This document shows, piece by piece, positions 32,382 through 45,725 of a DNA stretch of 64,000 nt (position 1 is the first letter of the stretch; every line of letters starts with the position of its first letter). Both the position numbers and the translations under genes were made by a program. The notes beneath the pieces were generated by a model that did not search any database, was not told the origin of the DNA, and worked only from the letters and a program-made list of their open reading frames with translations. The stretch is from assembly GCF_963675165.1 (NCBI RefSeq), contig NC_087379.1, forward strand, positions 4,357,442 to 4,421,441, written 5' to 3'. This stretch comes from Halichondria panicea (Eukaryota; Porifera; Demospongiae; Suberitida; Halichondriidae).

Positions 32382-35300
32382 TTAGAGTAGTATGCAACCT
32401 CTTTGTCGACCTGGTGGCCTTCTCTGGTCGAGCACTGACTGCAACATTGTCTGCCAGAATGGCTGTGTGTATGTGTGTGTATGGGAGGGTGTGGGTAAGT
32501 GCTGTGGAGTGCGTGTGTACAGTACGCGAACCTCTCATTGCATGCATGTATACACTCAAAAGACAGGCCATGCACATGCGACAAAACACAGGTCCCTGAA
32601 AAATGTGTGTAACGAAGGCCACCTCTGTTAATGGCCAATAAGTTGTTACTTAAGTTATCTGTAAAAAGTTATTACATGATTGTACAGTCATGTAGTATAG
32701 CTGAGCAACTGCTTCGGGCTATATACAGTGGGCCTACACAATCCCTCACCTGAAAGCTGCTGAAGGCTTCAGGGGCTGTCCTGGGTGCATCCACAATGCG
32801 GAACTCGAAAGGGCCCTGAGTGAGAACTTTCCCATTCTCATTCCAGGTGTAGAGACAAGCTCCAATGGCCGTGTAGAATGGGTTCAGGCGGATCACCAGC
32901 ACCTGAAAAGATAAACAAATAGCTTGGTATTAAATCATGACTATAGTATATAAATATGTATGCCATAGAGAAACTGCTTCAGAATACACAGTTCTAATAC
33001 ATTTTGTAGTGGGACACGGTATTCAGGCATCCAGCTAAAAACATCACTCAGCCCTAACCATCTCACTGTCTCAAGTTGACAACAAAGCTGTTTAGTGATA
33101 GCAGTGTTAACATAACCATTAGTGGCCGAACCCCTAACCTTGTCAGGGGTGACATAAAAGTCAATGATGTAATTCTCTAGCTCTCGGAGAGACTCCTGAA
33201 TGTTGGCCTTGAAGAAGTCCTGCACTTTGGCTTGGATGGTGTTGAAGTACGTGTCCGTGTTGGGATAATAGGCAGTGTCGTTGTACTGGGAGAGGGCATT
33301 CAGCTCATTCTGTGGAGGGGGTGGAGTTAGGTATGGTACAGTGACTAAACTAGCAAATTTTGCAAACATCTCACTTTTGTCACGCTATGAGATCTTTATG
33401 TACCTAGAATGCATTCATGGTCCCCATAAGTACATAATTATGGTCAAGTGTCAGTTGGAAGTGTAAGTTTTAGTACAAATGTAGTAGGATCTCTATTGCA
33501 GACAGCAAGGTATTATCTAGCCTAGATTTTCTTCAACGCTAGAAAGACAGCCTTGATTAAACCGAGCGTAATGCGTATCTAATTCGCGGTAACTTCTGTT
33601 TCCAATCTCTCTCTCTCACTTTAATCTACCGATCCATCAGCACATATAATTTGCTAACAATGCTTAATGGTGCGCTCATTCGACTGCACTCCCACAATAC
33701 TAAATATGCACAAAACGCTTGCATGGGTGCTGATAAATAGTTCCCAGGGAATTGCCCCGAGCGCATGTACAATACTATTATGTTTCGATTGCGCATGCGA
33801 TACAGTAATGTGTTTGTGTATGAAAACAGCCAGTACTTTGAACTTTTGGCATCCTTTTTAGCAACCATCAAGGTCGATCATTTCCCACTTTTTTGCACTA
33901 TTGTATTCTCTGCATGCAAATGATTCAATTGTACATGTCAGTGTGTGTATTTAATGCAATAGCTAGCAGCTTTATGTCGTAAAGGTTGGCGTCTCCACCA
34001 AGGCAGCAGCACTTCTTTGATTATGGTCCTACTGGAATTTCACTGACATGCATCCATTTAACATATTGTATTGGTATACATAGCTATCAATAAATGGCAG
34101 GCACAACCCAATGAATGAATGGTAGTTGCTCTACCTTGTACACAAATCCCCTGAACTCCATGCCAGGATAGCTGGCCACTTGTTCCTGCCAGCGACACAC
34201 ACTAAGGGACACCTGGACTCCCTCAACACCTCCAAATGCCTTCAGTTGGTTCAGATCCTGGAGGAGGTAAAGCAATCAGGATAATTACAAAGACAGCTAA
34301 AGTCATCTTACAATCAAGATCTACTAACAATAAAAACTGGTACATGATTTTTACTCAACAACCATGTACTAAAGTACCAACACACATTGCTAGATACTAT
34401 GCACCCCCCCCCCCCCACACAAACAAGTACAAATACAACAACACTCACATTCCTGATACTGACACTTCTGCGCAGGAGGTCGATGGCCTCCTTCCCAGTC
34501 TTGACTTTGAATAGGGCAGTGGTGCTCAAGAGGAAAGCTCTCAGGATCTGGTTGTCCAGGCTCTCCGTTTTGGCCTTGCGCAACTTGTGATGGACATGGG
34601 TGGGGCTCTGCAAACACAAAGAAGAGGGGATGACTTAATCCTCTCATTGGAAGTCTACATGCACATGGCTGAACGGTATGTACTGTACATATAACAGTAA
34701 TGTAGCTATGTAACTGCAGCCATGTAAAAAAAGTGTTTGTCAGAATGATGTTGCTCACCTTCTTGGGTTCCTCTGGCTGGGCTTCCTCATCAACCTTTTC
34801 AATATCACCTTCCTTGGTCTTGTCACCCTCCTTTGCTGCAGCTTCACCGTCGTCCTTTGCTGCCTCCTCGCCTTCTTTGGGAGCAGGTTCAACTTCTTCC
34901 TTTGGCGCCTCTACAACTTCAGTTTCTTCCTTTGGTGCCTCAGCAGGTTCACCCTCGTCCTTCGGTGCCTCAGCTGCTTCTCCCTCATCCTTTGGTGCCT
35001 CCTCTGCAACAGGAGTCTCATCAGCAGGCTTGTCTTCACCATCTACGAGTTATAAGTTATGCAGTACTTAGGCAAGCAGGAGCATTCTTAAACTTGTATA
35101 ATAAACAACATTCAAGACATGAGTTATGCAGTACTTAGGCAAACAAGCATGAGCATTAGACATAACTAACAGCACATACAACCAGAGGAGGTACATGTAC
35201 GATACAAGTACCTAAATCGAGATGCGATCTGGTTATGCACAAATGTCAATGCTGATTTGCAAGGCTATGTGGTTTCGTCAAGCCAGATAAATATTTCACA

Positions 35301-38300
35301 GCCAGCCAGTAGATAAGTGAATCTACAATGCAAGTACATAGTACACTAGAGTTTAAGTCCAGTATGCTGCTGCACTGTATTCGCTCGGTAACTTCAGTTA
35401 CAGCACTACAAAGCCTGCTGATTCAGTAATACAATTCACCGTCGCACGTAACCAGACATTTAAGCAATAAACCACTGCCTGCAACCCACTCACCATTCTC
35501 TACTTGCACCTCAATAGTGACCTTTCCTCCAGTGGCTTCTTCCTCACCACCCTCAGCAACCTCAGCAGTTTCATCCTTTGGTGGCTCCTCTTGTTTTTCC
35601 TCGTCCTTATTTTTCTCCTCCTCCAGCTTGGGTTTGGCCTCTTTTCTGCCAGTGCTGTGGGCTCGAGGGCGACGGAGAGATGCCCTGAATGTGTATGTGT
35701 AGGTAATACGTGTTTGTACCAAAAACAAATTTATTTCCTTGCAGCTAAGTAAAAGTTGAGCCTCGATTATCCAAACACCTGGTGTCCCCACCTCATCCGG
35801 ATACCAGAAATTTTTGGATACCAGAAAATTACACAAAAGGAGCCACGCCTATCAATAATTTGAGTAGCATCTATATGCAAAATCAGCAAATGATGTCCAG
35901 AGCTTTTGCAAAATGTACTAGTCTTGGACATAGTAAGGACTAAGGTAGCAAGCTATGCAGTTAGGCTAATCTGAAGCGTTTAGCTAATCTGAAGCGTTTA
36001 GCAGCTTCTGCTAATGAGCAATGCAAAAAGCTTGCAACAGCGTGGACACTTAATGCGCATGCGCGAGTAGGTGTTTGCTACGAATTTTTCATACAGATGA
36101 TCGAGATTTCGAATGATTGGGGTTTAGATAACCAAGGCTCAAAAGTACTGATACACACTGTAGAGGAAGTTTCCAGTGTGCCCACAGTTGTAAGACAAGT
36201 ATAACGACTGTCCCACCTGCTAACCACACTTTGGCTTCTGACTATATGCTCTATAGCAACTGCTTGTTTGTTTTTTGGCATTCTCAATGTTGACTAGAGG
36301 ACATTCACATCAATAAGGCGACACATTTTCACAGGTACAGGTAGATGCAATTTTACAGTTTTATATTTTGCTGGTGCTCAAGTTGTGGAATTAATGGTTG
36401 CAATTAGTTGCTAGGTGGTTTTAATGATATTCAATGCATTCTTCAATTATCTGTGAAAGCAGAAATTAATACCCATAAAAACATTTTACTTAGGGTTAAT
36501 GATTTTCTTTAGAAGTTTGAAGCACATACATGGCAACTATATTGGTGTAGTACTATAGTACTATTCTGTATCACCCACAAGTATCAATCTTCAAGACATA
36601 TTCCAGAGGATCAATCAAATTACCACTAACTAGTAGTCAAATTAAACTTCCAAAAATACTCTTAGCTCTGTGTTCTTGCTCTTAGAAGATGCTTCTTAAC
36701 TGGAGGGCTTCAGGAAGCGTTTTTTTGTTTCAGGCCAAGAGACTCTCACAAAACAATTAAAATAGCTGAGGAAAACAGCCTCTTGTGAGCCTCTTTTAAG
36801 GTATCTCCTTGTGTGGTCCTGCATATAAAGTTACGCTACAGTAGATTGCACCTAAGCCATCTATTAACAAACTAGCTCAAGATCATTAGATTTAGCTCAC
36901 CGCTTACCATGAATAACTTAATGAGCAAACGGTTCACCATTATTATGATCAAAATGTAAGACTCCGCTAGTTAAAATCTTAATCTACTTTACTTCAAAGT
37001 GGTCCTCCGTGCCAGCATACACACACAATATAGGTTCAGGTTACAGTGTGGCTCACCTGAGAGTGTTGATCCCCCTCTTAAAGGCGTTGGGCCCTTTCTC
37101 TTGCTCCTTCCAGATGGCGTAGGCATTGGCTCGTTGCTTCTCCACCTCAAGCTCATTCACCACAGCATCCCTAACTTGAGCAATGTACGTCTCATCATCT
37201 CTGTCATAGACGGAGTCCTTGGCACTCCTAAGAGGTGGGGTGGGATATATATGGCATGAAGATGCACACTGGGTACTTATCATGTTGTTAAAACTGTGTA
37301 CATTGGATTTACATTGTACAACTAGAGCACTAAAGTGCAAACCCTCGGCGAGCTGGTGACATGATTAAGAAACCATATATAAATGCAGTGCATGTACATG
37401 TAGTGATGTATGACTGAGCTGTCTAGCATGCACAGCAACTCAGGAGCAATAAAACAGATGCTGAGTTTTAGTGGTACATATACACTGTGGATCACAGCAA
37501 AGAAGCTTGGAGCCTCAGAGAAGTATGGCTCCTATAGTAGTAGTAGGACCTAGCAGCCTGCTACAGAGACAGCAAGCCAGACACAATTCTAGCTTTCTAT
37601 TTTAGTGACCCTTTTCCATTGTTCCTGGTTCAGCTGTAAATACGTAGGGTGCCTCGAATAAAGGCTGTTGTAGTTTTAATATAGCTAGCTGCGTGCAAGT
37701 TCAAGATTTTTAGCTTTTACTCGACTTTATTCGACAACGAAGCTTTAACATCAAAATCTGCCAAATTTAAAACCACTACCTTGTTGTGTTGAGGCTATCC
37801 ATGGCATAAACACAGTGCTATCGCATCCAGGTGAGTAGACTCAGACAGACAGACAGACAGACTGACTGACTACTATAACCCGTGGCGCCGCGGCACGCCT
37901 CGGGTTAATTATTCAAAACAGGACCAGTATGTTGAACTGAAATACACTGACCTCTCGTTGACCCTGACTACTGCCCCGTCTCCCTCAAAGAGCTCAATGG
38001 CCTGGTTGACCCTGTCCTCTAGACCAGAAAGTACCTGTTGTTGTTCCTCGCTTGGATCACCTACAGCACTCAGCGCCTCGATCTGGATGGGTGGATGGGC
38101 AGTATGTACATGTACGTGTGTAATGGTGTAATATGCCATGCAATTGGACTTAACACAAACCTTAATTAAAGGACACCTTGAATATGCATTGTGCTATTCT
38201 TACAGTATTACTCTACAATGTACCTCTTCCTTAGAGAGGGTGATGAACTCTGTCTGTATGGCAAGGTCTTTGAGCTGGTCATACCAGGCCTGGAGACTGT

Positions 38301-41300
38301 GACTCTGTCGGAAGAAGAAGTTCCTGCACAGGTTAGGAGAGTGTATGATAAGGTGTGCGGAATACAGTGCACACACATACTCCATGCAGAATATACCCCA
38401 TGATAGACACAGAGTGTGTTAAGCGTGTATAATTAAACACAAGCACAAGGCTTCTCATGCTATATACCCAGTACCAAATCATGCCTGGAGGCTACGCAAC
38501 CGTGTAATAAACAAAGAAGACTTTTATTACACCTTTGTTACCTTGACAACGTGATATAAGTTCTTATATACATAGAAATACCCATGAACACACCATGAAA
38601 CTGATTAGGAAAAAGTAACAGGTTTGCACACACAGAAAAAAACAATGGCATGGTAAGGTAATATGAAACGTCCTAATATGGAGTTAGCCAATGACCTGTT
38701 GGTCAACACTAAGACAAATTGCAGTGCAGGGATATGGTATCTTGGTCACTGATGAACCTAAACAAAAGCCCACAACCACACACAGTGAACTGCAAGCACA
38801 AGGCAGTCTCATGACAGACATAAAACTAGAACAGTACACAGGGACCTAGAGACAGTACCTTCAACAGTGAAAACATACAGCAGCTACTTTCAAAAATGTG
38901 TTGCCCTGAATTGAGGTAGTCAATGATTATGTACAGATTATGTACTCGTTATGTTAATACAAGGTGTGGTTAAGCTCACAGCCAAAGAATGTGTGTTTAT
39001 GAACACCCGTACATGTTTGCTGCTATAAATAACACTGTATACAGGCAGCCCCACACACCAGCCGTAGCTAAGGAATTTACCGGGTTTTAAAATAGCAACA
39101 CTACTTTACTATGAGCACTATAAATAGCGGGCATTCTATTTACGGCATGTTTGGTACATAGTATCTAGTGAAGTGATCAGTTTTTTCAGAAGGTGTATTA
39201 AATTACCCAAAAATATATGGGTGCATCAAAGTGTGTAGTCTTTGAAACCCAGCCTTAGACCAATCCACAATAGATATCATTCTTCAGGCTAAAAAAGGGA
39301 AGGGGAGTTATGCAATGACTTATTAGACTAGCAATGTCAAGCCAATGCACTAGTAAGGTGTGCCCAAATAATGGGTGTTTCAAGGCATCCTACCACGCCT
39401 AGGGAATAACACACCTAAAAAAGCTGTAGCATTGAAAGTTGACATTTACATGATCCCTAATTTTAACTAAGCAACCAAAAAGCTTTATGATGGTTTGGCA
39501 AGACTATTCTATGAAGGCTGAATACATGTTTTATAAGAATGAGACAATCTGATTAGAGCCACCATTGATATAGAGCCACCATTGATATAAAGAAGCCACT
39601 GGCAGTTAAGTTGTTGTTAGCAACAGCTTGAGATGGTTTCAAACCCAGGCTTTGGTATGTCCAACAATGAATGACTTCACTATCAGAAAAATGTTTTTTT
39701 TATTGGTGCCATAAATGAATGTGCTGAGTAAATGTACACTAATAGTAAGTGAGTGAGTAATAGCTTGTTACACCATACGCTACCACTTGGAGTCATTGTG
39801 AGGGCTAGTACTCGAGTACAATAGGACTGGTGTATTCACAGCAGGTGATGGGCTGCTAACAGTGGTAACAGGGATAGTGAGCTTTTGATGATTGCACAGA
39901 GTGCAATATCATTTCACCACCCACAATTGACACTTCATAAAACTGGGTGCAATATCAGCACACACAGATGATCAACGGGATGCTCAAAGGATGAATAATT
40001 ATAACCCCTATTCTATTAGATTACAGTGAACAGTTACTTGATAGGTATATGATGGTTTTGCAGACCAGAATAATTATACTGTAAGCAGATACTCTTTATC
40101 AACCGGAGAATCAATGACACATGCAAGGTTTACACACTCCTCTGTATACATGTAGGTGTCACAATCACCAACTACATCAACGTAAAATTCAACTACTGGG
40201 TAAACTCAGAGCTACAACCGTACGAGTTTATAAGCTTGTGCACATGCAAGCACTTGACTTATACATGTACATAGCAAGGCAAAAACACTTTGTTATCAAA
40301 CCTACGATCTCATTTCCACCTGTGTGAAATATCCATGCATTCATACATGTACGTAGCTGCTGGTAATCAAAGAACCTTCCTGGGAGCAATACCAACAACC
40401 ATGCAGATACATGTGAGTAGGACCTTCAAACGTTTTGTTATAGAACACTACAGTAAGTACACACAGCATTATTATAATTATAGTATTGCTAGTGGTGATA
40501 GAATTAGATCAAAGTACATTCAAAGATAAAAGTAGACCAATGATTATAATTATAGTATTGCTAGTGGTGATAGAATCAGATCAAAGTACATTCAAAGATA
40601 AAGTAGACCAACATGAAATCATCACAGAGATCATTGAATAGTTATGTAACAATTTGCAATTGTTGGCAACCAATGACTACAGAGTAATTCACACCTGCTC
40701 ACCACATGGCACACAACACACGAAAAAATATTTTACATACATACTTGTGCTCTAGCTACTGTTCAGCATGAATGAAAGACCCATGGATTACAAACACAAC
40801 TCACTATAATATGGAACCGTCTCAAAACACAAATATACATGTACAAGCAAGCAACAAAAAAACTGCCCTACTCACTTGAAGTTTTCCACCTCATTCTCGA
40901 GTAGTCCTTTGGCTAGCACATCTTCAGTTGAGAGCCAAAACGGGCTGCCCTCAGGGGTGATAACCACAGGCTGTAGGGGGGGTATCATAAAGTAACTCAA
41001 CTCAGTGAAAAAATTAGTATCAATGAACGACCACACCCGAGATAAGAAATTTTTTTGGCTCCCAGCTATTGGCTCCTTGCAAAAAAATCAGGTCATTAAC
41101 TTTATATAAACGCTACATACAAATGCATTTACTAGTGTATACATTACCGCACTCTCAACAATTATTTATGTGCCTGCACGTACACATGTAGGTCGAAATA
41201 CCACTAGAAACATCGATGCAAATACTATAACAAGTTTCCAGGCTTATAATCTGCAACTTGTTGGCCCTCCAACTAGTCATAGTGCAGCTACAGCTCACCT

Positions 41301-41625
41301 CTTCTTTGACCTCAGGCTCTGGCTCTGCTTCTGCTTCTGGCTGCTCAGTCTCCTCCACTGCTGGAGCTGCCTGGTCCTCAACACCCTCTTCTGCTGGTTT
41401 AGGCTCCTCAACACCCTCTTCTGCTGGTTTAGGCTCCTCATCACTGGGCCCAGGCTCTCCCTCGTCAGCAACTATTGGCTCATCAGGCTGGGGTTGCTCG
41501 GCCGGAGTCTCAGCAGTGTCTTCTCCAGTCCCAGTGGGCTGCTCCTCTGTTTCTGGAGCCTGTGTGTCGGCGACTGGCTGCTCTTCAGGCTGCTCCGTAG
41601 CTGTAGGTTGTTCACTGTCAGACAT
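32382..41625 (-). CDS. Divergent CDC123/D123-like protein with acidic insert and CaaX end
   Basis: Twelve exons, all phase-consistent: 41299-41625, 40876-40970, 38224-38323, 37952-38082, 37057-37227, 35494-35684, 34759-35042, 34449-34607, 34135-34257, 33139-33309, 32750-32902, 32382-32450; 657 residues. Residues 1-109 are Glu/Pro-rich. The D123 fold follows: SHSLQAWYDQLKDL, RVNQAIELFEGDGAVVRVNE, LFKVKTGKEAIDLLRRS, MEFRGFVYK, NYIIDFYVTPD, VIRLNPFYTAIGACLYTW. These line up in order with CDC123, the ATP-grasp-like chaperone that assembles eIF2. The IDFNP motif reads IRLNP here (Asp to Arg at about 589) and the FPKLN lysine is Arg, so ATP binding may be altered. Residues about 280-433 are an acidic insert with ten-residue repeats (APKDEGEAAE). 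The protein ends RQRGCILL, a CaaX box of the geranylgeranyl type. Assignment is by motif order from memory. It diverges from MLF, whose start is 320 bp away. Confidence 0.75.
35752..36140. repeat. pogo-like MITE, diverged copy
   Basis: The left end AGTTGAGCCTCGATTATCC and right end GATAACCAAGGCTCAAAAG are inverted. Inside, CACCTGGTGTCCCCACCTCAT matches the right end of the 18336 copy. It lies in the intron between exons 5 and 6 of the CDC123-like gene. Confidence 0.6.
40471..40613. repeat. Two-copy tandem repeat of about 71 bp
   Basis: Units 40471-40542 and 40543-40613 begin ATTATAATTATAGTATTGCT and are nearly identical. They differ at one substitution and one single-base gap. They lie in the intron between exons 2 and 3 of the CDC123-like gene. 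Confidence 0.85.
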
Positions 41626-41944
41626 AGTTGCTCACTTCTTTAGCTGAGAGATGGGATAAAAACTGGGCTAGGCTGCTTCTCAATTTATTTACCACAATGG
41701 ACTGCATGCGGTGGATTAATTCGATTGTACATGTGCTCACCACATTGACTGCACCCTAGATTCTGCATAGCACTGACGTCATCTTGCTGACAGTGCAGTG
41801 ATGAATGTTGACAAGAAATCAGGAGCATCTACAGTAGATCACACCATTACTCAAGAGTGAAGCACAGAGAAGGCACTGCGCGCCACAGGTCTGTGTAAAT
41901 GTCGATCTAGCCATTAAGTTTTATATCATATCCACAGATGAGAG
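41626..41944. promoter_or_regulatory. Shared head-to-head promoter interval with a CRE palindrome
   Basis: The two start codons, minus at 41625 and plus at 41945, are 319 bp apart. A perfect TGACGTCA palindrome, the CREB/ATF site, is at 41774-41781. No TATA box is obvious on either side. Both transcripts probably start within this interval. Confidence 0.55.
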
Positions 41945-44833
41945 ATGGCCTTCAGCCATGGTCAAAGTATGTTAGAATCAGATCCTTTCTTCAGGTGAGT
42001 GAAAGGCATACCTAAAAACAATTAAACGACACAAACCGTTTCTCTATGTTGCAGTGGGTTCCCTGCGTTCCCTGAGATGGGTTTCCCGAGGCACCAAGCA
42101 CTCGGCGATGGTGGCTCCAGACACCTGGCTCATAGGAGAGATCCATTTACCTCCATGATGTCTTTTGGAAGAGATGATCCATTTGCTAGAATGCACTCAA
42201 TGATGGTACAATGGGTTAAGAGTAGTGATCCATTCTAGCACATGTATGACAGCTAGTTTGGCCATCCTAGTTGAACCAACTGATTTTAATCCGGGATAAA
42301 ATACGCCAGCATAGTTTTATTGTTCTGAGCAATTGATATGTAAACACAGCTACTAACTCTACATGTTCAAATTGTGATCAAAATAGTAATTATATCATCA
42401 GTGAATGTCACTCTTCGTCACAGTTATCACTTAATCAGTTAAAGATCACAAAGACCTATACTGGTGCTTGTATGACATCATGATCCTTGACTGATCTCGC
42501 AAAATTAATTTTGTGTATGAGCCAAATTAGCAGACATTTTCTGCTAATTTGGCTCATTCACACAATTAATGTTTTTCGCCTGCGAAACATTGAAGTATCT
42601 ATAACTTTGATGTAATTGCTATAGTGAACATTGTACATGTATGTGCAGTCATTACCGACGATCACTTGATTTCCCCAGACTGGGATGATGCACGGTGGGA
42701 TGCAAAGTGGAATGATGCAGAGTAGCCCCAATGGTCACTGTTACTCCTCTTCATCTGTCATGCACTACTCTAGCGGCGGGAATGGGGGACAACCCAGGGT
42801 CTACCACGCAACCAGCTCAACCAGACAAGCTGGGGGGGTGAGTGAGAGTGGGATTATCTAAGGCACACACTAGTTACGTGTCTGTGCATACATCGTTACA
42901 ACTATGTTTCTGTATCATCTGTTGACAGTACATACTTATACGTGTACAGTAGAACCTTAACAATCCAACCCTCCATTATTCGGCTTGGTAATAATAATTC
43001 AGAAAATGGGCGTGTCCCTTAAATGCACATCCACATTGCAACTTACTATAGAGACAGGCCTGCTTCTCTTCTGCGCATGTGCAGACAACCACTGATGTTT
43101 ATCAATAAAGTGGGTGGATCAAGGCGTGGTTTATTTATCCGGCATATTCAGTTATCCGGCCTGCCTCTGGAACCAAGGTGTCTGGATAATCGGATAATCG
43201 AGGTTCCACGTACTGTACTAGCCTTGATTCCAGGCCGCTCTTCCTCGAAGAGAGGGCCTGGTATCGACTGCTTGCGCATGCGCTAACCATTAGCCAGATA
43301 CCGGCTAACACAGGATAACAACGTGTATGCTCAGTAAAACAACGACGTCACAACGAACGGAAGTGGATTGAAGGAAGTAGATGAAAGTGTTTGATTGAAG
43401 GTTTCTAAGAAAGAGCTGATAGCTACCCGTAGCCTGCTATGCTAACAAAAGACCCACAGCCTGCAACAGTGTGGATGACAATCGTCTAAACGGAATGAAA
43501 GCTGACAAAAGCCTAGTGGACAGGCCACGCCCATCTAATACTAACTTTGGTGAAAGTCTGCTATACTACTGCGCTGCTGCTGACTCTATCAGAAAGAAAA
43601 TAGCTGTACATAGCTGCACAAAAAAACTACAGCTCTGTTATGACGTTCAATACTTTGTCAGGATATTTTCGTGATAAATTCAGTATTATAGGACATTCTA
43701 CGGGAACAAATATCCAATAATGTTGTGCATGCGCAAGCAGTCAGTAGCAGGCCTACTCTTCAGGGGAGGCTAGTGAAGGAGGCTAGTACTGTACATGTGT
43801 TTTCCTCAATGAGTGACAGTCATGTACATGTACCTAACATCAGTCAGGCTGCATAACCCACTCTTCCAAAACACTAGAACTACAAATTCCAAATCCCTCA
43901 TTTGAAACTTCCTTTGTAGACGCTAGCTCCTGTATACCTAAAAAGCTACATTGTTAAAATGCGATCTGTGATCCTTTTAGTGGACCTACATGTAGTGTAT
44001 ACAGTGTACATCAAAAATAGTGCATGCACTGTAGGTCCACTAAATTATTGTACTTGTATTCTATTTGTACAAATATACACCCACACCAACAGATCAAGGA
44101 GACGAGGAAAAGTGTCCGTGACTCAGACAGTGGGCTACAAAAGATGGCCATCGGACACCACATCAATGACCGTTCACACACCATAGAGAAAAGGATCAAT
44201 ACTAAGGCTGACACCAAGGAGGAGCATCATGAGTTGATCAATGTAGACGAAGGTGAGCATGCTAAGTACGCCTTTTTTACGGGTGAAAGGCCTCGTGTAA
44301 ATAGGGCTCTAGTCACCCCGGTTACAGTAACAGCTGCTGTAGTGCCTCTTCTTTTAAATTAAGGGTATAATAATTATAATAAAGCTAGACTTCCCCTGTA
44401 GAAAGGGTTTCCTCTTTTGGAGGTGCCATGTACATTCTTGTAATAAGTGATGCAAGCCCTGTCCATTTTTTTTTGTGTTTGGCTTTATCATTCGTTTTCA
44501 TACTTGACAGATGATACACATCAATTTGACCAAGAATGGCAGAAAAGGTCCCATCAAGCCAGTATCCGACTCCACCCCTCCCACCACTCCAGAACTCTTC
44601 CCTCACTAGACATGCCTACTGACAGAGGCCATGCCCACAGACATCATCCCTACGGCGTACCCCAGCATCGCAGACCACCCACTAGCCGCTTGGAATCCCT
44701 GGGTTCAGACCTCGGTCCATCTGCTCATGGCTCAGGGATTGGTCAGCCCAGTAAGAAACATGACAGTCCATTAGCTGGGGAACAGAGAAGACACAAGAAA
44801 GTCAAAGGTGCAATGAAGAAAGTCCACTTTTGA
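41945..44833 (+). CDS. MLF: Myeloid leukemia factor (MLF) family protein
   Basis: Five exons with fitting phases: 41945-41994, 42055-42205, 42679-42837, 44093-44252, 44511-44833; 280 residues. The N-terminal region has the DPFF motif and Met/Gly-rich DPFARMHSMM. The central MLF core reads CYSSSSVMHYSS, then IKETRKSVRDSDSG and LQKMAIGHHINDRSH, then HQFDQEWQKRS, all signatures of animal MLF1/MLF2. The basic tail ends MKKVHF. MLF proteins are small nucleocytoplasmic adaptors that bind 14-3-3, influence the cell cycle and proteostasis, and associate with Hsp70/DnaJB6 in other animals. Length is close to human MLF1 (268). It shares an upstream interval with the CDC123-like gene. Sequence after the core is poorly conserved, as is usual for this family. 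Confidence 0.93.
42946..43211. repeat. pogo-like MITE in an MLF intron
   Basis: It begins CAGTAGAACCTTAACAATCC and ends GGATAATCGAGGTTCCACGTACTG, the inverted termini seen at 18336. It is followed immediately by a CCAGGCCG palindrome at 43222-43262 and a GCGCATGCGC site near 43276. Confidence 0.65.
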
Positions 44834-45725
44834 ACTTTACCTACTGAGTCGTACTGACACTCGCGTTGTGTTTACATGTATGTCCTTTGTTACACAATAG
44901 TACAATGTTTACATGTTCTGTATCCATTTTGCTGTACAGTACTCATTTGCGTCATTGAAATAGTGCCTTTTCTTGTACAAATCGTGTAACTTCGTTATCC
45001 TGTAATAATTCTGAGGGAAGCAAGGCTCTTTAATTATATTCAGATTCAATCAAGATGTTGGTAGACGTTGGACACTTTCATTATATAGTGGCTCTGGTTG
45101 CTGTAAAATGTAACGGTGTGACTTCAAAATTATACCGTATTACTAGAATGTTTTGCGAGTATCAAATATTTGTAAGGGTTGATAAATTCGCAACAATAAA
45201 ATCGAAAAACCTACTAGTAAATCAATACACACGATCCTTGCCAGAACGCAATAGTTAGATCGCAAAGGGTCAAATTTCTGCTGATTTGGCACATTCGCAA
45301 AGGTTTTTCACCTGCAAATATTCTGTAGTACGTGTTAGTGTTTGTACTATACAGTTCAGAAGGTATTTTTTATATAGATCATGGTTTTTAATTAGTGATG
45401 ATTCGTTTCGTGACATTTCGATCATTACATACAAACAATCCCCTGACACACCTTAATGGGTGAATAGTTATACGTGCAGCGAGGTTGTACTTCAGTGTAT
45501 TCCTAGTATTTATGCAGACAGGAGTACATTGGATCTATGTATAGAAGTGGTGTATTCATCATTGGGTCACAGTACACAGGATGTGCATGAATTGTAGGAA
45601 GGAAGTGGTGCAATTAATCTAAAAATAGAAGCATACATTTGCTATAAAGTTTAATAACAAGGCCATGGTGACCAGAGCATGTGTGGAGAACTACAAGTCA
45701 TAGTAATACAATTCTGAAAAAAAAC
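44834..45725. other. MLF 3' region and spacer
   Basis: No exon seen. It includes a MITE of the TACCGTATTACTA family at about 45134-45330, in the opposite orientation to the copy at 7824. Confidence 0.55.

Noticed and set aside
32338..32638. Overlapping ORFs around a GTGTGT/ACACAC stretch
   Set aside because: Low-complexity sequence open in several frames. Only the 69-bp terminal exon at 32382-32450 has splice support.
34733..35071. Plus-strand Ser/Ala/Gly-repeat ORF (SSFGASAGSPSSFGAS type)
   Set aside because: It is the antisense of the acidic-repeat exon 34759-35042, which has matching splice sites and phase on the minus strand.
41170..41647. Long plus-strand ORFs over the first exon of the CDC123-like gene
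   Set aside because: Antisense shadows of the Glu/Pro-rich exon; no start context, partner exons or domain.
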